A stretch of DNA of 64,000 nt from Nocardioides panaciterrulae (GTDB lineage: Bacteria > Actinomycetota > Actinomycetes > Propionibacteriales > Nocardioidaceae). The notes beneath the pieces were generated by a model. The model was not told the origin of the DNA. It searched no databases and saw nothing but the letters and a program-made list of their open reading frames with translations. The DNA is taken from assembly GCF_013409645.1 (NCBI RefSeq), contig NZ_JACCBG010000001.1, positions 1,982,001 to 2,046,000 on the forward strand. Direction: 5' to 3'. Within the stretch, counting starts at the first letter, position 1, and each line of letters opens with the position of its first letter. This document shows positions 42,692 to 54,331 of this stretch, in pieces. Both the position numbers and the translations under genes were made by a program.

Positions 42692-43558
42692 TCAGTCGTC
42701 CAGCAGCGGGCTGAGGTGCCGGCTTCCCAGCGCCCGCGCGGCCTGCGCCGCTCCCGCCCGGAGCGCGGCCGTCACCGGCGCCCCGTCCAGGGAGGCGTGC
42801 AGCACCCCGGCGAGGAACCCGTCGCCGGCGCCGTTGGTGTCGACGACGCGGTCCACCGGGACGGCGGGGACCCGGTGGACCACCATGTCGCGGTCCACGG
42901 CCACCGCACCCGCCGCGCCGAGCGTGCACACGGCGAGGTCAGCCCCTCCGCGGACGACCGCGCGCAGGAACTCCAGCGCGTCGGGAAGGCGGTCGGCGTT
43001 CATGAAGACGTGGGAGGCGGCCGCGAGGAACGGCCGGTGGAACGCCGCCTCCCCGTCGTAGTCGTGGACGTCGGTCCAGATCGGCAGCCCGGTCGCCGCC
43101 AGGCTCCCCGCCAGGCCCCGGGACCGCTCGGAGAGGTCGAGGACGACGGCGCGGGCCGCGGCCAGGTCGTGCTCCATCCCCGCGGGCAGTGACCGGTCCG
43201 GGCCGGGCCCGGTCGGGGGACGCGGCACGTCGAGGTAGATCGACACCCGGCCGCCGTGCGGGTCCATCAGGTTGAGGTGCCGCTCGCTCGGCCCCTCGCT
43301 GGCCTCCGCGGCGACGACCACGCCCGCGCGGCGGAGCCGGCCCAGGATCGCGGTCGCGGTCTCGTCGGTGCCGACCACGGTGTAGAGCCGCGCCGCTCGT
43401 CCGAGCTCGTGCAGGTGCAGCGCCTTGCCGGCCGAGGTGCCGCCCAGCGTCTGCCGGTCGCCGCGCGCGAGCTGCATGTGCGGGGTCGGCGCCGGCAGCT
43501 CGTCCACGTCCACGACGTGGTTCCAGGAGGCGGGCCCGCACACGACGACGTCGACCAT
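42692..43558 (-). CDS. PfkB-family carbohydrate kinase
   Basis: 288 residues. The catalytic DTNGAGDGFLAGVL motif (Asp base) is near 240, with the N-terminal substrate part ARGDRQTLGGTSAGKALHLHELG. It phosphorylates a sugar or nucleoside; ribokinase-like or adenosine-kinase-like members cannot be told apart. ATG 43558 is chosen over an in-frame start 17 codons upstream that adds a His/Trp-rich leader. Confidence 0.85.
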   Translation of the reverse strand: MVDVVVCGPASWNHVVDVDELPAPTPHMQLARGDRQTLGGTSAGKALHLHELGRAARLYTVVGTDETATAILGRLRRAGVVVAAEASEGPSERHLNLMDPHGGRVSIYLDVPRPPTGPGPDRSLPAGMEHDLAAARAVVLDLSERSRGLAGSLAATGLPIWTDVHDYDGEAAFHRPFLAAASHVFMNADRLPDALEFLRAVVRGGADLAVCTLGAAGAVAVDRDMVVHRVPAVPVDRVVDTNGAGDGFLAGVLHASLDGAPVTAALRAGAAQAARALGSRHLSPLLDD

Positions 43559-43774
43559 GGGAGAAGCATGCCGGTGACGGTGGCCCCACCAGCCCCAGTG
43601 GTGACGCACATCTCAGAATCGGGGTGGTCGTCACGGGTCGCCGCGGAACGGTCTCCCGGCACCGTGTTAAGTGGCTGGTTGGCGAGCCGACTGCGCGACA
43701 CACGGGTCCTGCGCAGCCGACCGGACCGGGAATCCCGGCCAAGCACAGACCCTCACCCGAAGGAGACACGCTTC

Positions 43775-45340
43775 GTGAACCGCGCCGCCAGCCAGCCCGA
43801 CCGCACCGTCGTACCACGGCAGGCTGCACCAGGGGAAGGGACGCGGTTCGACTACGACGCGCTCCTCGTCGGCGGCGGGATCATGTCCGCCACCCTGGCG
43901 ACCCTGCTGCACCAGGTGGAACCGACCTGGCGGATCGGCATCGTCGAGCGCCTCGACGCCTTGGCCGAGGAGTCCTCCGGCCCGTGGAACAACGCCGGCA
44001 CCGGCCACTCCGCGCTGTGCGAGCTGAACTACACCCCCGAGCTCCCCGACGGGACCGTCGAGGTCACCAAGGCGGTGGGGGTCAACGAGCAGTTCCAGCT
44101 CAGCCGGCAGCTGTGGTCCTTCCTGGTCGAGGACGGTCGGATCCCGGAGCCCTCGTCGTTCGTGCGGCCCAGCCCGCACGTCAGCTTCGTGTGGGGTGCC
44201 GAGAACGTCGACTACCTGCGTCGTCGCTTCGAGGCCCTGTCCGCACACCCGCTCTTCGCCGGCATGGAGTTCAGCGACGACCCGGAGGTGCTCGCGACCT
44301 GGGCCCCGCTGCTGGTCGAGGGCCGCGAGCCCGGTGAGCCGGTGGCGGCGACCCGCGCGCTCGCGGGCACCGACGTGAACTTCGGGTCCCTGACCCGCCA
44401 GCTGGTCGGCAGCCTCGTCGACGGAGACGCGATCACCTTGGAGCTCGGCACCGAGGTGCGCCGGCTCCGGCGCCAGGGCGAGGGCTGGGCCGTGCGCGGC
44501 CGCCGTACCGGCGGTGGCTCGTTCGCGGCGAGCGCCCGATTCGTCTTCGTCGGCGCCGGCGGCGGCGCCCTCACGCTCCTGCAGCGCGCGGGCATCGAGG
44601 AGATCCGGGGGTACGGCGGCTTCCCGGTCAGCGGCGTCTTCTGGCGCACGACCAACCCCGAGGTGGTCGGCCGCCACCACGCCAAGGTGTACGGCAAGCC
44701 GGCGGTCGGAGCGCCGCCGATGTCGGTGCCGCACCTCGACACCCGCATCGTCGACGGCGAGGCCAGCGTGATGTTCGGCCCGTACGCCGGCTTCAGCCCC
44801 CGCTTCCTGAAGAACGGCTCGCTGTTCGACCTGCTGCGCTCGGTGCGGCTGCACAACCTGCTGCCGATGCTCACCGTCGCCCTCGGCAACCTGGGCCTGG
44901 TGCGCTACCTGGTCACCCAGGTGCTCGCGAGCAGGAAGGCGCAGCTGGCCGAGCTCCGCGCGTTCTACCCGCAGGCCGACGCGGCGGACTGGGAGAAGGT
45001 CGTCGCGGGCCAGCGGGTCCAGGTCATCAAGCCGGCCCGGGGCCGCGCCGGGCTCGCGGGCGGCTCGCTGCAGTTCGGCACCGAGGTGATCGCCTCCGCG
45101 GACGGCTCCATCGCCGGCCTGCTCGGCGCCTCCCCGGGCGCCTCGACCGCGGTCCCGGTGATGCTGGAGGTGCTCGAGCGCTGCTTCGGCGACCGGCTCG
45201 AGGAGTGGCGCCCGGCGTTGGAGAAGATGATGCCGAGCTACGGCGTCGAGCTGGGCGCGGACGCCGATCTGGCGGCCGACGTCATGGAGCGCACCAGCCA
45301 CGTGCTCGGGCTCGAGGCCCCGGCCACGAGCCGGCGCTGA
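43775..45340 (+). CDS. mqo: Malate:quinone oxidoreductase
   Basis: 521 residues. FAD loop ALLVGGGIMSATLATLL (about 30-46), then NNAGTGHSALCELNYTP, GFPVSGVFWRTTNP and GTEVIASADGSIAGLLGASPGASTA. Membrane-associated TCA-cycle enzyme passing electrons from malate to quinone. GTG 43775 follows GAAGGAGA. The upstream 216-base gap with the divergent PfkB gene shows no other recognised element. Transcription ends at the hairpin 52 bases downstream. Confidence 0.95.
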   Translation: MNRAASQPDRTVVPRQAAPGEGTRFDYDALLVGGGIMSATLATLLHQVEPTWRIGIVERLDALAEESSGPWNNAGTGHSALCELNYTPELPDGTVEVTKAVGVNEQFQLSRQLWSFLVEDGRIPEPSSFVRPSPHVSFVWGAENVDYLRRRFEALSAHPLFAGMEFSDDPEVLATWAPLLVEGREPGEPVAATRALAGTDVNFGSLTRQLVGSLVDGDAITLELGTEVRRLRRQGEGWAVRGRRTGGGSFAASARFVFVGAGGGALTLLQRAGIEEIRGYGGFPVSGVFWRTTNPEVVGRHHAKVYGKPAVGAPPMSVPHLDTRIVDGEASVMFGPYAGFSPRFLKNGSLFDLLRSVRLHNLLPMLTVALGNLGLVRYLVTQVLASRKAQLAELRAFYPQADAADWEKVVAGQRVQVIKPARGRAGLAGGSLQFGTEVIASADGSIAGLLGASPGASTAVPVMLEVLERCFGDRLEEWRPALEKMMPSYGVELGADADLAADVMERTSHVLGLEAPATSRR

Positions 45341-45386
45341 GGAGCACCACCGGCACCACCGGCCTCCGCTGGTCGGCGCAGACACC

Positions 45387-45423
45387 GAAGCGGCCCCGGT
45401 CGCATCGCGACCGGGGCCCCTTC
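45387..45423. terminator. Bidirectional terminator between mqo and katG
   Basis: GC-rich hairpin with perfect 12-base arms (GGCCCCGGTCGC) and loop ATC; the flanking GAAG/CTTC also pair. Confidence 0.75.
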
Positions 45424-45433
45424 GGCGTGTGGA

Positions 45434-48212
<2,779 letters not shown>

Positions 48213-48240
48213 TCTGCGGCCGGACGTGTCCCGGGAAGAG

Positions 48241-48278
48241 CAGAAGGTCCCGCCGGATCTCTCCGACGGGACCTTCTG
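48241..48278 (-). terminator. Hairpin after tRNA-Leu
   Basis: Arms CAGAAGGTCCCG and CGGGACCTTCTG with an inner CGGA/TCCG stem and loop TCTC, starting 6 bases past the tRNA 3' end. Confidence 0.65.
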
Positions 48279-48283
48279 GCTGC

Positions 48284-48371
48284 TGGTGTCCGAGGGGGGA
48301 CTTGAACCCCCACGCCCTATACGGGCACTAGCACCTCAAGCTAGCGCGTCTGCCTATTCCGCCACCCGGAC
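48284..48371 (-). tRNA. tRNA-Leu (anticodon GAG)
   Basis: 88 bases with encoded CCA. Acceptor stem GTCCGGG pairs with CTCGGAC (one G-T). Anticodon stem CTAGC/GCTAG with loop TTGAGGT gives GAG, reading CUC and CUU. A long variable arm is present, as in class II tRNAs, and the T arm has GGTTCAAGTCC. Confidence 0.95.
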
Positions 48372-48381
48372 GAGCGGTCGA

Positions 48382-48387
48382 ACTGTA
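48382..48387 (-). promoter_or_regulatory. -10 hexamer of tRNA-Leu
   Basis: TACAGT on the minus strand, 10 bases before the tRNA 5' end; the -35 region is poor. Confidence 0.45.
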
Positions 48388-48437
48388 GCAAAGGAGGGCC
48401 CGCGGAATCACATCGGGGACCACGACGCCCGCAGTGC

Positions 48438-48443
48438 CAGGAT
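48438..48443 (+). promoter_or_regulatory. -10 hexamer of M20 peptidase gene
   Basis: CAGGAT, 6 bases before ATG 48450. Confidence 0.4.
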
Positions 48444-48449
48444 GGGGGC

Positions 48450-49805
48450 ATGGCTGACGACTCGCGGGGACCTGGACCGGACGACATGCGTGCCGAGCAC
48501 GACCCGGCCGGCGAGGTGGTGGAGCTGTGCCGGGAGCTGATCCGGATGGACACCTCCAACTACGGCGACGAGGACGGGCCCGGGGAGCGGAAGGCGGCCG
48601 AGTATGTCGCCACGCTGCTCGACGAGGTGGGGATCGAGGCGCAGCTGTACGAGTCCGAGCCGGGGCGCACGTCCGTGGTCGCCCACTGGGGCGGCAGCGG
48701 TGGCTCGCGGGGTGACGAGCGGGGCGGGCTGCTGCTGCACGGCCACCTCGACGTGGTCCCCGCGGCGGCCGAGGACTGGCAGGTCGACCCCTTCTCGGGC
48801 GAGGTGCGCGACGGCTACGTGTGGGGGCGGGGCGCGGTCGACATGAAGGACTTCGACGCGATGCTGCTCTCGGTGGTGCGGGCCCGCACGCGCGCCGGCC
48901 GGGTGCCGTCGCGTCCGGTCGTGCTCTGCTTCACCGCCGACGAGGAGGCCGGGGGCCACAAGGGCGCCCAGCACCTCGTCGACGAGCACCGCGGCGAGCT
49001 GGAGCACTGCACCGAGGCGGTCGGCGAGGTCGGCGGATTCAGCGCCACCGTCCGGGGCAGGCGGATGTACCTCATCGAGGCGGCCGAGAAGGGCATGGCG
49101 TGGATGCGGCTGACGGCCCGGGGCCGCGCCGGTCACGGCTCGATGATCAACCGCGACAACGCCGTCACGGAGCTGGCGGCCGCGGTCGCACGGATCGGCG
49201 CCCACGAGTGGCCGGTGCGGCTCACCCCGACCATGCGGACGCTGCTCGCCGCGGTGGGCGAGCTGGCCGGGACCGAGGCGACGCCGGAGAACGCCGAGAG
49301 CCTGGTCGAGGAGTTCGGCGGTGCCGCCCGGATGCTGGGCGCGGTGCTGCGCAACACCACCAACCCCACGATGCTCGCCGCGGGCTACAAGGTGAACGTG
49401 ATCCCCACCGAGGCCACCGCGCACGTCGACGGCCGGTTCCTGCCCGGCTTCGAGGACGAGTTCTTCGACACCCTCGCCGAGCTGTGCGGCGAGCACATCG
49501 CGATCGACTACGTCTCGAACCAGCAGCCCTGGGAGACGCCGTACGACGGCGACCTGGTGGATGCGATGGGCCGCTCGCTGCTGGCGGAGGACCCCGAGGC
49601 GGTCGTCGCGCCGTACCTCATGAGCGGCGGCACCGACGCCAAGCACTTCAACCGGCTCGGGCTGCGGGCCTACGGCTTCGCCCCGCTGCGGCTGCCCGCC
49701 GACCTCGACTTCACCGCGCTGTTCCACGGTGTGGACGAGCGGGTGCCGGTCGACGCGCTGGAGTTCGGCGCCCGGGTCTTCGACCGGTTCCTGGACGAGG
49801 TCTGA
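48450..49805 (+). CDS. M20-family metallopeptidase
   Basis: 451 residues. Zinc-binding pattern LLLHGHLDVVP, GRGAVDMKD, FTADEEAGG (Glu-Glu) and a distal His in TALFHGVDERVPVD. The dimerisation domain sits about 225-345. The branch includes dipeptidases and succinyl-diaminopimelate-desuccinylase-like enzymes; the substrate is unknown. Its promoter lies in the divergent gap with tRNA-Leu. Confidence 0.92.
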   Translation: MADDSRGPGPDDMRAEHDPAGEVVELCRELIRMDTSNYGDEDGPGERKAAEYVATLLDEVGIEAQLYESEPGRTSVVAHWGGSGGSRGDERGGLLLHGHLDVVPAAAEDWQVDPFSGEVRDGYVWGRGAVDMKDFDAMLLSVVRARTRAGRVPSRPVVLCFTADEEAGGHKGAQHLVDEHRGELEHCTEAVGEVGGFSATVRGRRMYLIEAAEKGMAWMRLTARGRAGHGSMINRDNAVTELAAAVARIGAHEWPVRLTPTMRTLLAAVGELAGTEATPENAESLVEEFGGAARMLGAVLRNTTNPTMLAAGYKVNVIPTEATAHVDGRFLPGFEDEFFDTLAELCGEHIAIDYVSNQQPWETPYDGDLVDAMGRSLLAEDPEAVVAPYLMSGGTDAKHFNRLGLRAYGFAPLRLPADLDFTALFHGVDERVPVDALEFGARVFDRFLDEV

Positions 49806-49849
49806 ATCGCGGCGCCTGAACCGGGGCCGGGTCCGGCCGCCACCCCGGG

Positions 49850-50074
49850 TCAGGCGGTGCGGACCGCCCGGATGATCCGTCGCCGGAGCACGACCCGTCG
49901 GGTGCCGTCGGGGGTGATGCGCACCCGGGCGAGCTCCCAGCCGCCGTGCTCGGCGCGCTCCACGAGGAGCTTGGTCACGACGTTGCGGGGGAACTCCCGG
50001 GAGAACGTCACCTTGTCGAACTCCCACTCCACGCCGTGGGAGAGCGGGCGTCGGTGGCCGTGGCGTGCGGTCAT
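49850..50074 (-). CDS. DUF5703-type small protein
   Basis: 74 residues: VEWEFDKVTFSREFPRNVVTKL then GGWELARVRITPDGTRRVVLRRRI. It resembles the small actinobacterial DUF5703 family, with no known role. It begins 2 bases after the aldo/keto reductase gene stop, so the two are co-transcribed. Confidence 0.75.
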   Translation of the reverse strand: MTARHGHRRPLSHGVEWEFDKVTFSREFPRNVVTKLLVERAEHGGWELARVRITPDGTRRVVLRRRIIRAVRTA

Positions 50075-50076
50075 GC

Positions 50077-51024
50077 TCACTCTCCGGAGACGTCGTCGAG
50101 CGCGGCGACGATCTCGGCCGGCAGGGTCAGCTCCTCGACGGTCAACGCGCCCTTGAGCTGGGTGGCGGTCCGGGCGCCCACGACCGGTGCGGTGACGCCC
50201 GGGCGGTCGCGGACCCAGGCCAACGCCACCTCGATCGGGGCCCAGCCGAGCCCGTCGGCGGCGCGGGCGACCGCTTCGACGACCTGGGCGGGGCGCTCGG
50301 CGAGGTAGGGGTTGACGAAGCTCGCGAAGTGGGAGGAGGCGGCCCGGGAGTCCGAGGGGGTGCCGGTGCGGTACTTCCCGGTGAGCACCCCGCGGCCCAG
50401 CGGCGACCACGGCAGCACGCCGAGCCCCAGGGCGGCCGCCGCGGGCAGCACCTCGGCCTCCGCGGAGCGGTTGAGCAGGGAGTACTCCACCTGGGTGGAG
50501 GCGAGCACCGCCCGGCCGGGGACCGCACGCTGCCAGGTGGCGGCCTGGGCGGTCTGCCAGCCGGTGTAGTTGGAGACCCCGACGTACGACGCGCGACCGG
50601 AGGAGACCGCGAGGTCGAGCGCCGACAGCGTCTCCTCCAGCGGGGCGTCCTCGGACCAGACGTGCACCTGCCACAGGTCGACGTGGTCGGTGCCGAGCCG
50701 GCGCAGCGAGGCGTCCAGGGTGGTCAGCAGGTGCCCGCGGGAGGTGTCGTAGCGGCGACCGGCCCGTCCGGCGGTGACCCCGGCCTTCGTGGCGAGCACG
50801 ACCTCGTCGCGGGCCACGACGTCGCCGACCAGGCTGCCGATCAGCTGCTCGGACGCGCCGCCGCCGTACCCCGCCGCGGTGTCGAGCAGGGTGCCGCCGG
50901 CCTCCACGAACGCGATCAGCTGGTCGCGCGCCTCGTGCTCGTCGGTGTCCCGACCCCACGTCATCGTGCCCAGGCCGAGTCGGGAGACCTTCAGGCCGGT
51001 GGCGCCCACGGACCGCTGCTGCAT
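50077..51024 (-). CDS. Aldo/keto reductase
   Basis: 315 residues. Catalytic pattern: GGTLLDTAAGYGGGASEQLIG (Asp, Tyr), ATKAGV (Lys), LWQVHVW (His), and the C-terminal GARTATQLKGAL NADPH loop. It reduces an aldehyde or ketone, substrate unknown. ATG 51024 is preferred to GTG 51030 because a TACCTT -10 lies 6 bases before it. Confidence 0.92.
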   Translation of the reverse strand: MQQRSVGATGLKVSRLGLGTMTWGRDTDEHEARDQLIAFVEAGGTLLDTAAGYGGGASEQLIGSLVGDVVARDEVVLATKAGVTAGRAGRRYDTSRGHLLTTLDASLRRLGTDHVDLWQVHVWSEDAPLEETLSALDLAVSSGRASYVGVSNYTGWQTAQAATWQRAVPGRAVLASTQVEYSLLNRSAEAEVLPAAAALGLGVLPWSPLGRGVLTGKYRTGTPSDSRAASSHFASFVNPYLAERPAQVVEAVARAADGLGWAPIEVALAWVRDRPGVTAPVVGARTATQLKGALTVEELTLPAEIVAALDDVSGE

Positions 51025-51030
51025 GCGCAC

Positions 51031-51036
51031 AAGGTA
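51031..51036 (-). promoter_or_regulatory. -10 hexamer of aldo/keto reductase gene
   Basis: TACCTT on the minus strand, 6 bases before ATG 51024; decides the start over GTG 51030. Confidence 0.45.
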
Positions 51037-51154
51037 GCCGTCGCGCCCGGACGGAGCGCCTGCGGCTCGCCGGTCGGGACCCTGCGTACTCTTGTGCGCG
51101 GCCTCACGCCCGCTCGTTGCTCACCCGTCACCCGACCCCCCGGAAAGCCCAGGC

Positions 51155-51982
51155 ATGAACTACTTCGACGCCGTGATCCTCGGCATCGTGGAGGGGCTCA
51201 CCGAGTTCCTTCCCGTCTCCAGCACCGGCCACCTGACCATCGCCGAGAAGATCCTGGGCCTGGACCTGGCGGACCCGGCGGTCACCGGCTTCACCGCGGT
51301 GATCCAGATGGGCGCGATCGCGGCGGTGATCCTCTACTTCGCCGGGGACATCTGGCGGATCATCAAGGCGTGGAGCCTGGGCCTGGTCAAGCCGGAGTAC
51401 CGCGGCCAGGTCGACCACCGGCTGGGCTGGTACGTCATCGTCGGCACCATCCCTGTCGGCATCGCGGGCCTGCTGCTCAAGGACGTGATCACCGGGGACC
51501 TGCGGTCGCTGTGGGTGGTGGCCGCCGGCCTGATCGGGTGGAGCGCGGTCATGTGGTTCGCCGAGCGGTCGGCGCGCCAGGCGCGGGGCGAGAAGGAGCT
51601 GGGCATGGTCGACGCGATCGTGGTCGGCGTCGTGCAGGTCTTCGCGCTGGTCCCCGGCGTCTCGCGCTCCGGCGCGACCATCTCGGCGGGCCTGCTGCGG
51701 GGGCTGGACCGCGTCACCGCCACCCGGCTGAGCTTCTTCCTCTCGATCCCGGCGCTGCTGGCGGCCGGCCTGTTCGAGCTCAAGGACGCGCTGGGCGGTG
51801 ACATCGGCCTGGGGGAGACCCTGGTCGGGACCGTGGTCTCGTTCATCGTCGCCTACGCCTCGATCGCGTGGCTGCTGCGGTTCGTCGCGCACCACTCGAT
51901 CGCCTGGTTCGTCCCCTACCGCGTCGTGCTCGGCCTGCTGCTGCTGGTGCTGCTCGGCACCGGGGCGATGTCGGCGACCTGA
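51155..51982 (+). CDS. uppP: Undecaprenyl-diphosphatase
   Basis: 275 residues, about eight membrane segments. UppP motifs: GIVEGLTEFLPVSSTGH (Glu-rich loop) and PGVSRSGATISAGL. It recycles the undecaprenyl carrier needed for cell wall assembly and gives low-level bacitracin resistance. Convergent with corA, 16 bases apart. Confidence 0.96.
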   Translation: MNYFDAVILGIVEGLTEFLPVSSTGHLTIAEKILGLDLADPAVTGFTAVIQMGAIAAVILYFAGDIWRIIKAWSLGLVKPEYRGQVDHRLGWYVIVGTIPVGIAGLLLKDVITGDLRSLWVVAAGLIGWSAVMWFAERSARQARGEKELGMVDAIVVGVVQVFALVPGVSRSGATISAGLLRGLDRVTATRLSFFLSIPALLAAGLFELKDALGGDIGLGETLVGTVVSFIVAYASIAWLLRFVAHHSIAWFVPYRVVLGLLLLVLLGTGAMSAT

Positions 51983-51998
51983 CCACCGCCGGCGGCGG

Positions 51999-52979
51999 CT
52001 ACAGCCAGCCGGACTTCTTGAAGAACACCCACAGGCCGAGCGAGGTCAGCACCATCAGCGCCAGGGCGAACCAGTAGCCGAGGTCCCAGCGCAGCTCGGG
52101 CATGTGCTGGAAGTTCATCCCGTAGACCCCCGCGATGAGGGTGGGGGCCGCGACCAGGCCCACCCCGGCGGAGATCTTGCGCATGTCCTCGTTCTGCTGG
52201 ATCGAGATCCGGGCCAGGTGGGCGTCGAAGGCGGTCGAGAGCAGGTTGTCCAGCGTGTCGACCGCCTCGGCGGCGCGGGCGAGGTGGTCGGCGACGTCGC
52301 GGAAGAACGGCGCGGACTCGGCGGCGATCCCGGGCACCGAGGCGTTCGCGAAGCGCTGCATCGGGTCGCGCAACGGCATGACCGCGCGACGCACCTCGGA
52401 GATCTCGCGCTTGAGCGTGTAGATCCGCTGCGAGTCGTTGGTGCGTCCGGGGGAGAACACCGACTCCTCGACCTCGTCGACGTCCTCCTCGAGCGAGGCG
52501 ACGACCTCGGAGTAGCTGTCGACAACCGCGTCGCACACCGCGTAGACGACCGCGGACGGGCCGTGGTCGAGCACGGTCTGCTGCTCCTCGAGGTGCCGGC
52601 GGGCGGGGTGCAGGTCGGTGCCGGTGCCGTGGCGGACCGAGACGATGAAGTGCGGACCGACGAACAGGTTGACCTCCCCGGTCTCGACGGCGTCGTCCTC
52701 GTCGACGTACCAGAGCGTCTTCAAGACCATGAACAGCGAGTCGTCGTAGCGCTCGAGCTTGGGGCGCTGGTGGGCCTTCACGGCGTCCTCGACCGCCAGC
52801 GGATGCAGGCCGAAGGCCTCGGCGACCTCGCTGAGCTGTTCCTCACCCGGCTCGTGCAGGCCGAGCCAGACGAAGTCCCGCTCCCCGGTGGCCCGGGAGC
52901 GCAGCGTGCGCAGGTCCGAGACGTCGCACTCGGCGTCCACGCGGACGCCGTCGCGGTAGAGGGCGCTGTCGACGATCAC
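51999..52979 (-). CDS. corA: CorA-type Mg2+/Co2+ channel
   Basis: 326 residues. A large N-terminal cytosolic domain and long helix (about 1-265) lead to two C-terminal membrane helices, with the pore motif GMNFQHMPEL between them. GTG 52979 is 6 bases after a TAGGGT -10. Passive Mg2+ uptake is the usual role. The promoter lies back to back with that of the histidine phosphatase gene. Confidence 0.93.
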   Translation of the reverse strand: MIVDSALYRDGVRVDAECDVSDLRTLRSRATGERDFVWLGLHEPGEEQLSEVAEAFGLHPLAVEDAVKAHQRPKLERYDDSLFMVLKTLWYVDEDDAVETGEVNLFVGPHFIVSVRHGTGTDLHPARRHLEEQQTVLDHGPSAVVYAVCDAVVDSYSEVVASLEEDVDEVEESVFSPGRTNDSQRIYTLKREISEVRRAVMPLRDPMQRFANASVPGIAAESAPFFRDVADHLARAAEAVDTLDNLLSTAFDAHLARISIQQNEDMRKISAGVGLVAAPTLIAGVYGMNFQHMPELRWDLGYWFALALMVLTSLGLWVFFKKSGWL

Positions 52980-52985
52980 GGGGTG

Positions 52986-52991
52986 ACCCTA
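52986..52991 (-). promoter_or_regulatory. -10 hexamer of corA
   Basis: TAGGGT on the minus strand, 6 bases before GTG 52979. Confidence 0.5.
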
Positions 52992-52998
52992 GTCCCAC

Positions 52999-53004
52999 TA
53001 CCCT
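52999..53004 (+). promoter_or_regulatory. -10 hexamer of histidine phosphatase gene
   Basis: TACCCT, 7 bases before ATG 53012; only 7 bases from the divergent corA -10. Confidence 0.45.
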
Positions 53005-53011
53005 CGGCTCC

Positions 53012-53743
53012 ATGGCAACCGTGATCCTGGTGCGGCACGGCCGCAGCTCCGCCAACGCCGCGGGCGTCCTCGCCGGGCGGATGGGCGGCGTCAAGCTCGA
53101 CGAGACCGGACACGCGCAGGCCGCCCGCGCCGCCGAGCGGATCTCCGAGGTGCGGCTCGCGGCCGTGGTCAGCAGCCCGCTGGAGCGGTGCCGGCAGACC
53201 GCGCGCACGATCATGGGGGCGCAGCCGGGGCCGCTGGAGGTGGCCACCGAGCGGGGCATCACCGAGTGCGACTACGGCGAGTGGCAGGGGCGCACCCTCA
53301 AGGAGCTGGCCCGGGAGAAGCTGTGGGCCACGGTGCAGAACCAGCCCTCGGCGGCGGCGTTCCCCGGCGGGGAGTCGCTGGGTGCGATGCAGGCGCGGTC
53401 CGTGGAGGCGGTACGCCGCCACGACGCCGCGGTGGAGGCCATGCACGGGGCGTCCGCGGTCTGGGTGGCGGTCAGCCACGGGGACATCATCAAGTCCGTC
53501 CTCGCCGACGCGCTGGGCATGCACCTGGACCTCTTCCAGCGGATCAACGTCGACCCGGCGTCGCTCTCGATCATCCGCTACACGCCGACGCGGCCCTACG
53601 TGCTCGCGACCAACACCCATGCCGGCGAGCTGGGCTGGCTGGCGCCGAGGAAGGGGCGCCGCGGCCGGCGCACGGACGACGCCGCCGTCGGCGGCGGAGC
53701 CGGACCGGACGGCCCCGCCGCCCCGCTTTCCGGCCGCCCCTAG
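53012..53743 (+). CDS. Histidine phosphatase family protein (MSMEG_4193-like)
   Basis: 243 residues. VILVRHGRSSAN (catalytic His), SSPLERCRQTA, ECDYGEWQG and VAVSHGDIIKSVLAD give the full phosphoglycerate-mutase-like active site. The last 40 residues are Gly/Arg-rich and may be disordered. It is the first gene of the conserved DUF3090-SCO1664-mshC block; its substrate there is unknown. Confidence 0.93.
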   Translation: MATVILVRHGRSSANAAGVLAGRMGGVKLDETGHAQAARAAERISEVRLAAVVSSPLERCRQTARTIMGAQPGPLEVATERGITECDYGEWQGRTLKELAREKLWATVQNQPSAAAFPGGESLGAMQARSVEAVRRHDAAVEAMHGASAVWVAVSHGDIIKSVLADALGMHLDLFQRINVDPASLSIIRYTPTRPYVLATNTHAGELGWLAPRKGRRGRRTDDAAVGGGAGPDGPAAPLSGRP

Positions 53744-53746
53744 GGT
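53741..53746 (+). promoter_or_regulatory. -10 hexamer of DUF3090 gene
   Basis: TAGGGT, overlapping the stop of the upstream gene and 6 bases before ATG 53753. Confidence 0.45.
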
Positions 53747-53752
53747 GTAGCC

Positions 53753-54331
53753 ATGGCACCAGTCGTCCACGGATTCGACCCGCCGGAGCGCTTCGTCGCG
53801 GGCACGGTCGGCCCACCCGGCGCGCGCACGTTCTTCCTGCAGGCCCGCTCGGGCGCGCGGGTCGTGAGCATCGCCCTGGAGAAGCAGCAGGTGGCCGCGC
53901 TCGCCGAGCGGATGGACGAGCTGCTCGACGAGGTGATGGCCAGCGAGGTGAGCGAGGCGATGATCCCCGCCGTGGCCCCCCTCGGGCTCGAGGACAACGA
54001 GCCGCTCGAGCAGCCGATCGAGGAGGAGTTCCGGGCGGGCACGATGACGCTGTCGTGGGACCCCGCCGACGAGCGCGTCGTGGTCGAGGTCTTCCCGTTC
54101 ACCGAGGCGGCGGTCCTCTCGCCCGACCAGGTCGACGAGGAGGTGGAGGAGCCGGAGCCCGACGAGGTCTTCCTGGTCCGCCTCCCCGCCGGCGCGGCCC
54201 GGGCCTTCGTCCAGCGGTCCGCGCAGGTCCTGGAGGCCGGCCGCCCCAGCTGCCCGTTCTGCGGCAACCCGATCGACCCCGACGGGCACCTGTGCGTGCG
54301 GGCCAACGGGTTCCGTCGCCGCGACCCGTGA
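53753..54331 (+). CDS. DUF3090 family protein
   Basis: 192 residues. The C-terminus CPFCGNPIDPDGHLC, then RANGFRR, is a likely zinc ribbon (three visible Cys plus a His). The N-terminal part is a conserved alpha/beta region beginning VHGFDPPERFVAGTVG. Role unknown. Its stop overlaps the next start (GTGA), so it is coupled to the SCO1664-like kinase. Confidence 0.92.
   Translation: MAPVVHGFDPPERFVAGTVGPPGARTFFLQARSGARVVSIALEKQQVAALAERMDELLDEVMASEVSEAMIPAVAPLGLEDNEPLEQPIEEEFRAGTMTLSWDPADERVVVEVFPFTEAAVLSPDQVDEEVEEPEPDEVFLVRLPAGAARAFVQRSAQVLEAGRPSCPFCGNPIDPDGHLCVRANGFRRRDP

Noticed and set aside
51982..51999. CCGCCGGCGG symmetry between uppP and corA as a terminator
   Set aside because: Arms are short and GC-only, expected by chance at this base composition.
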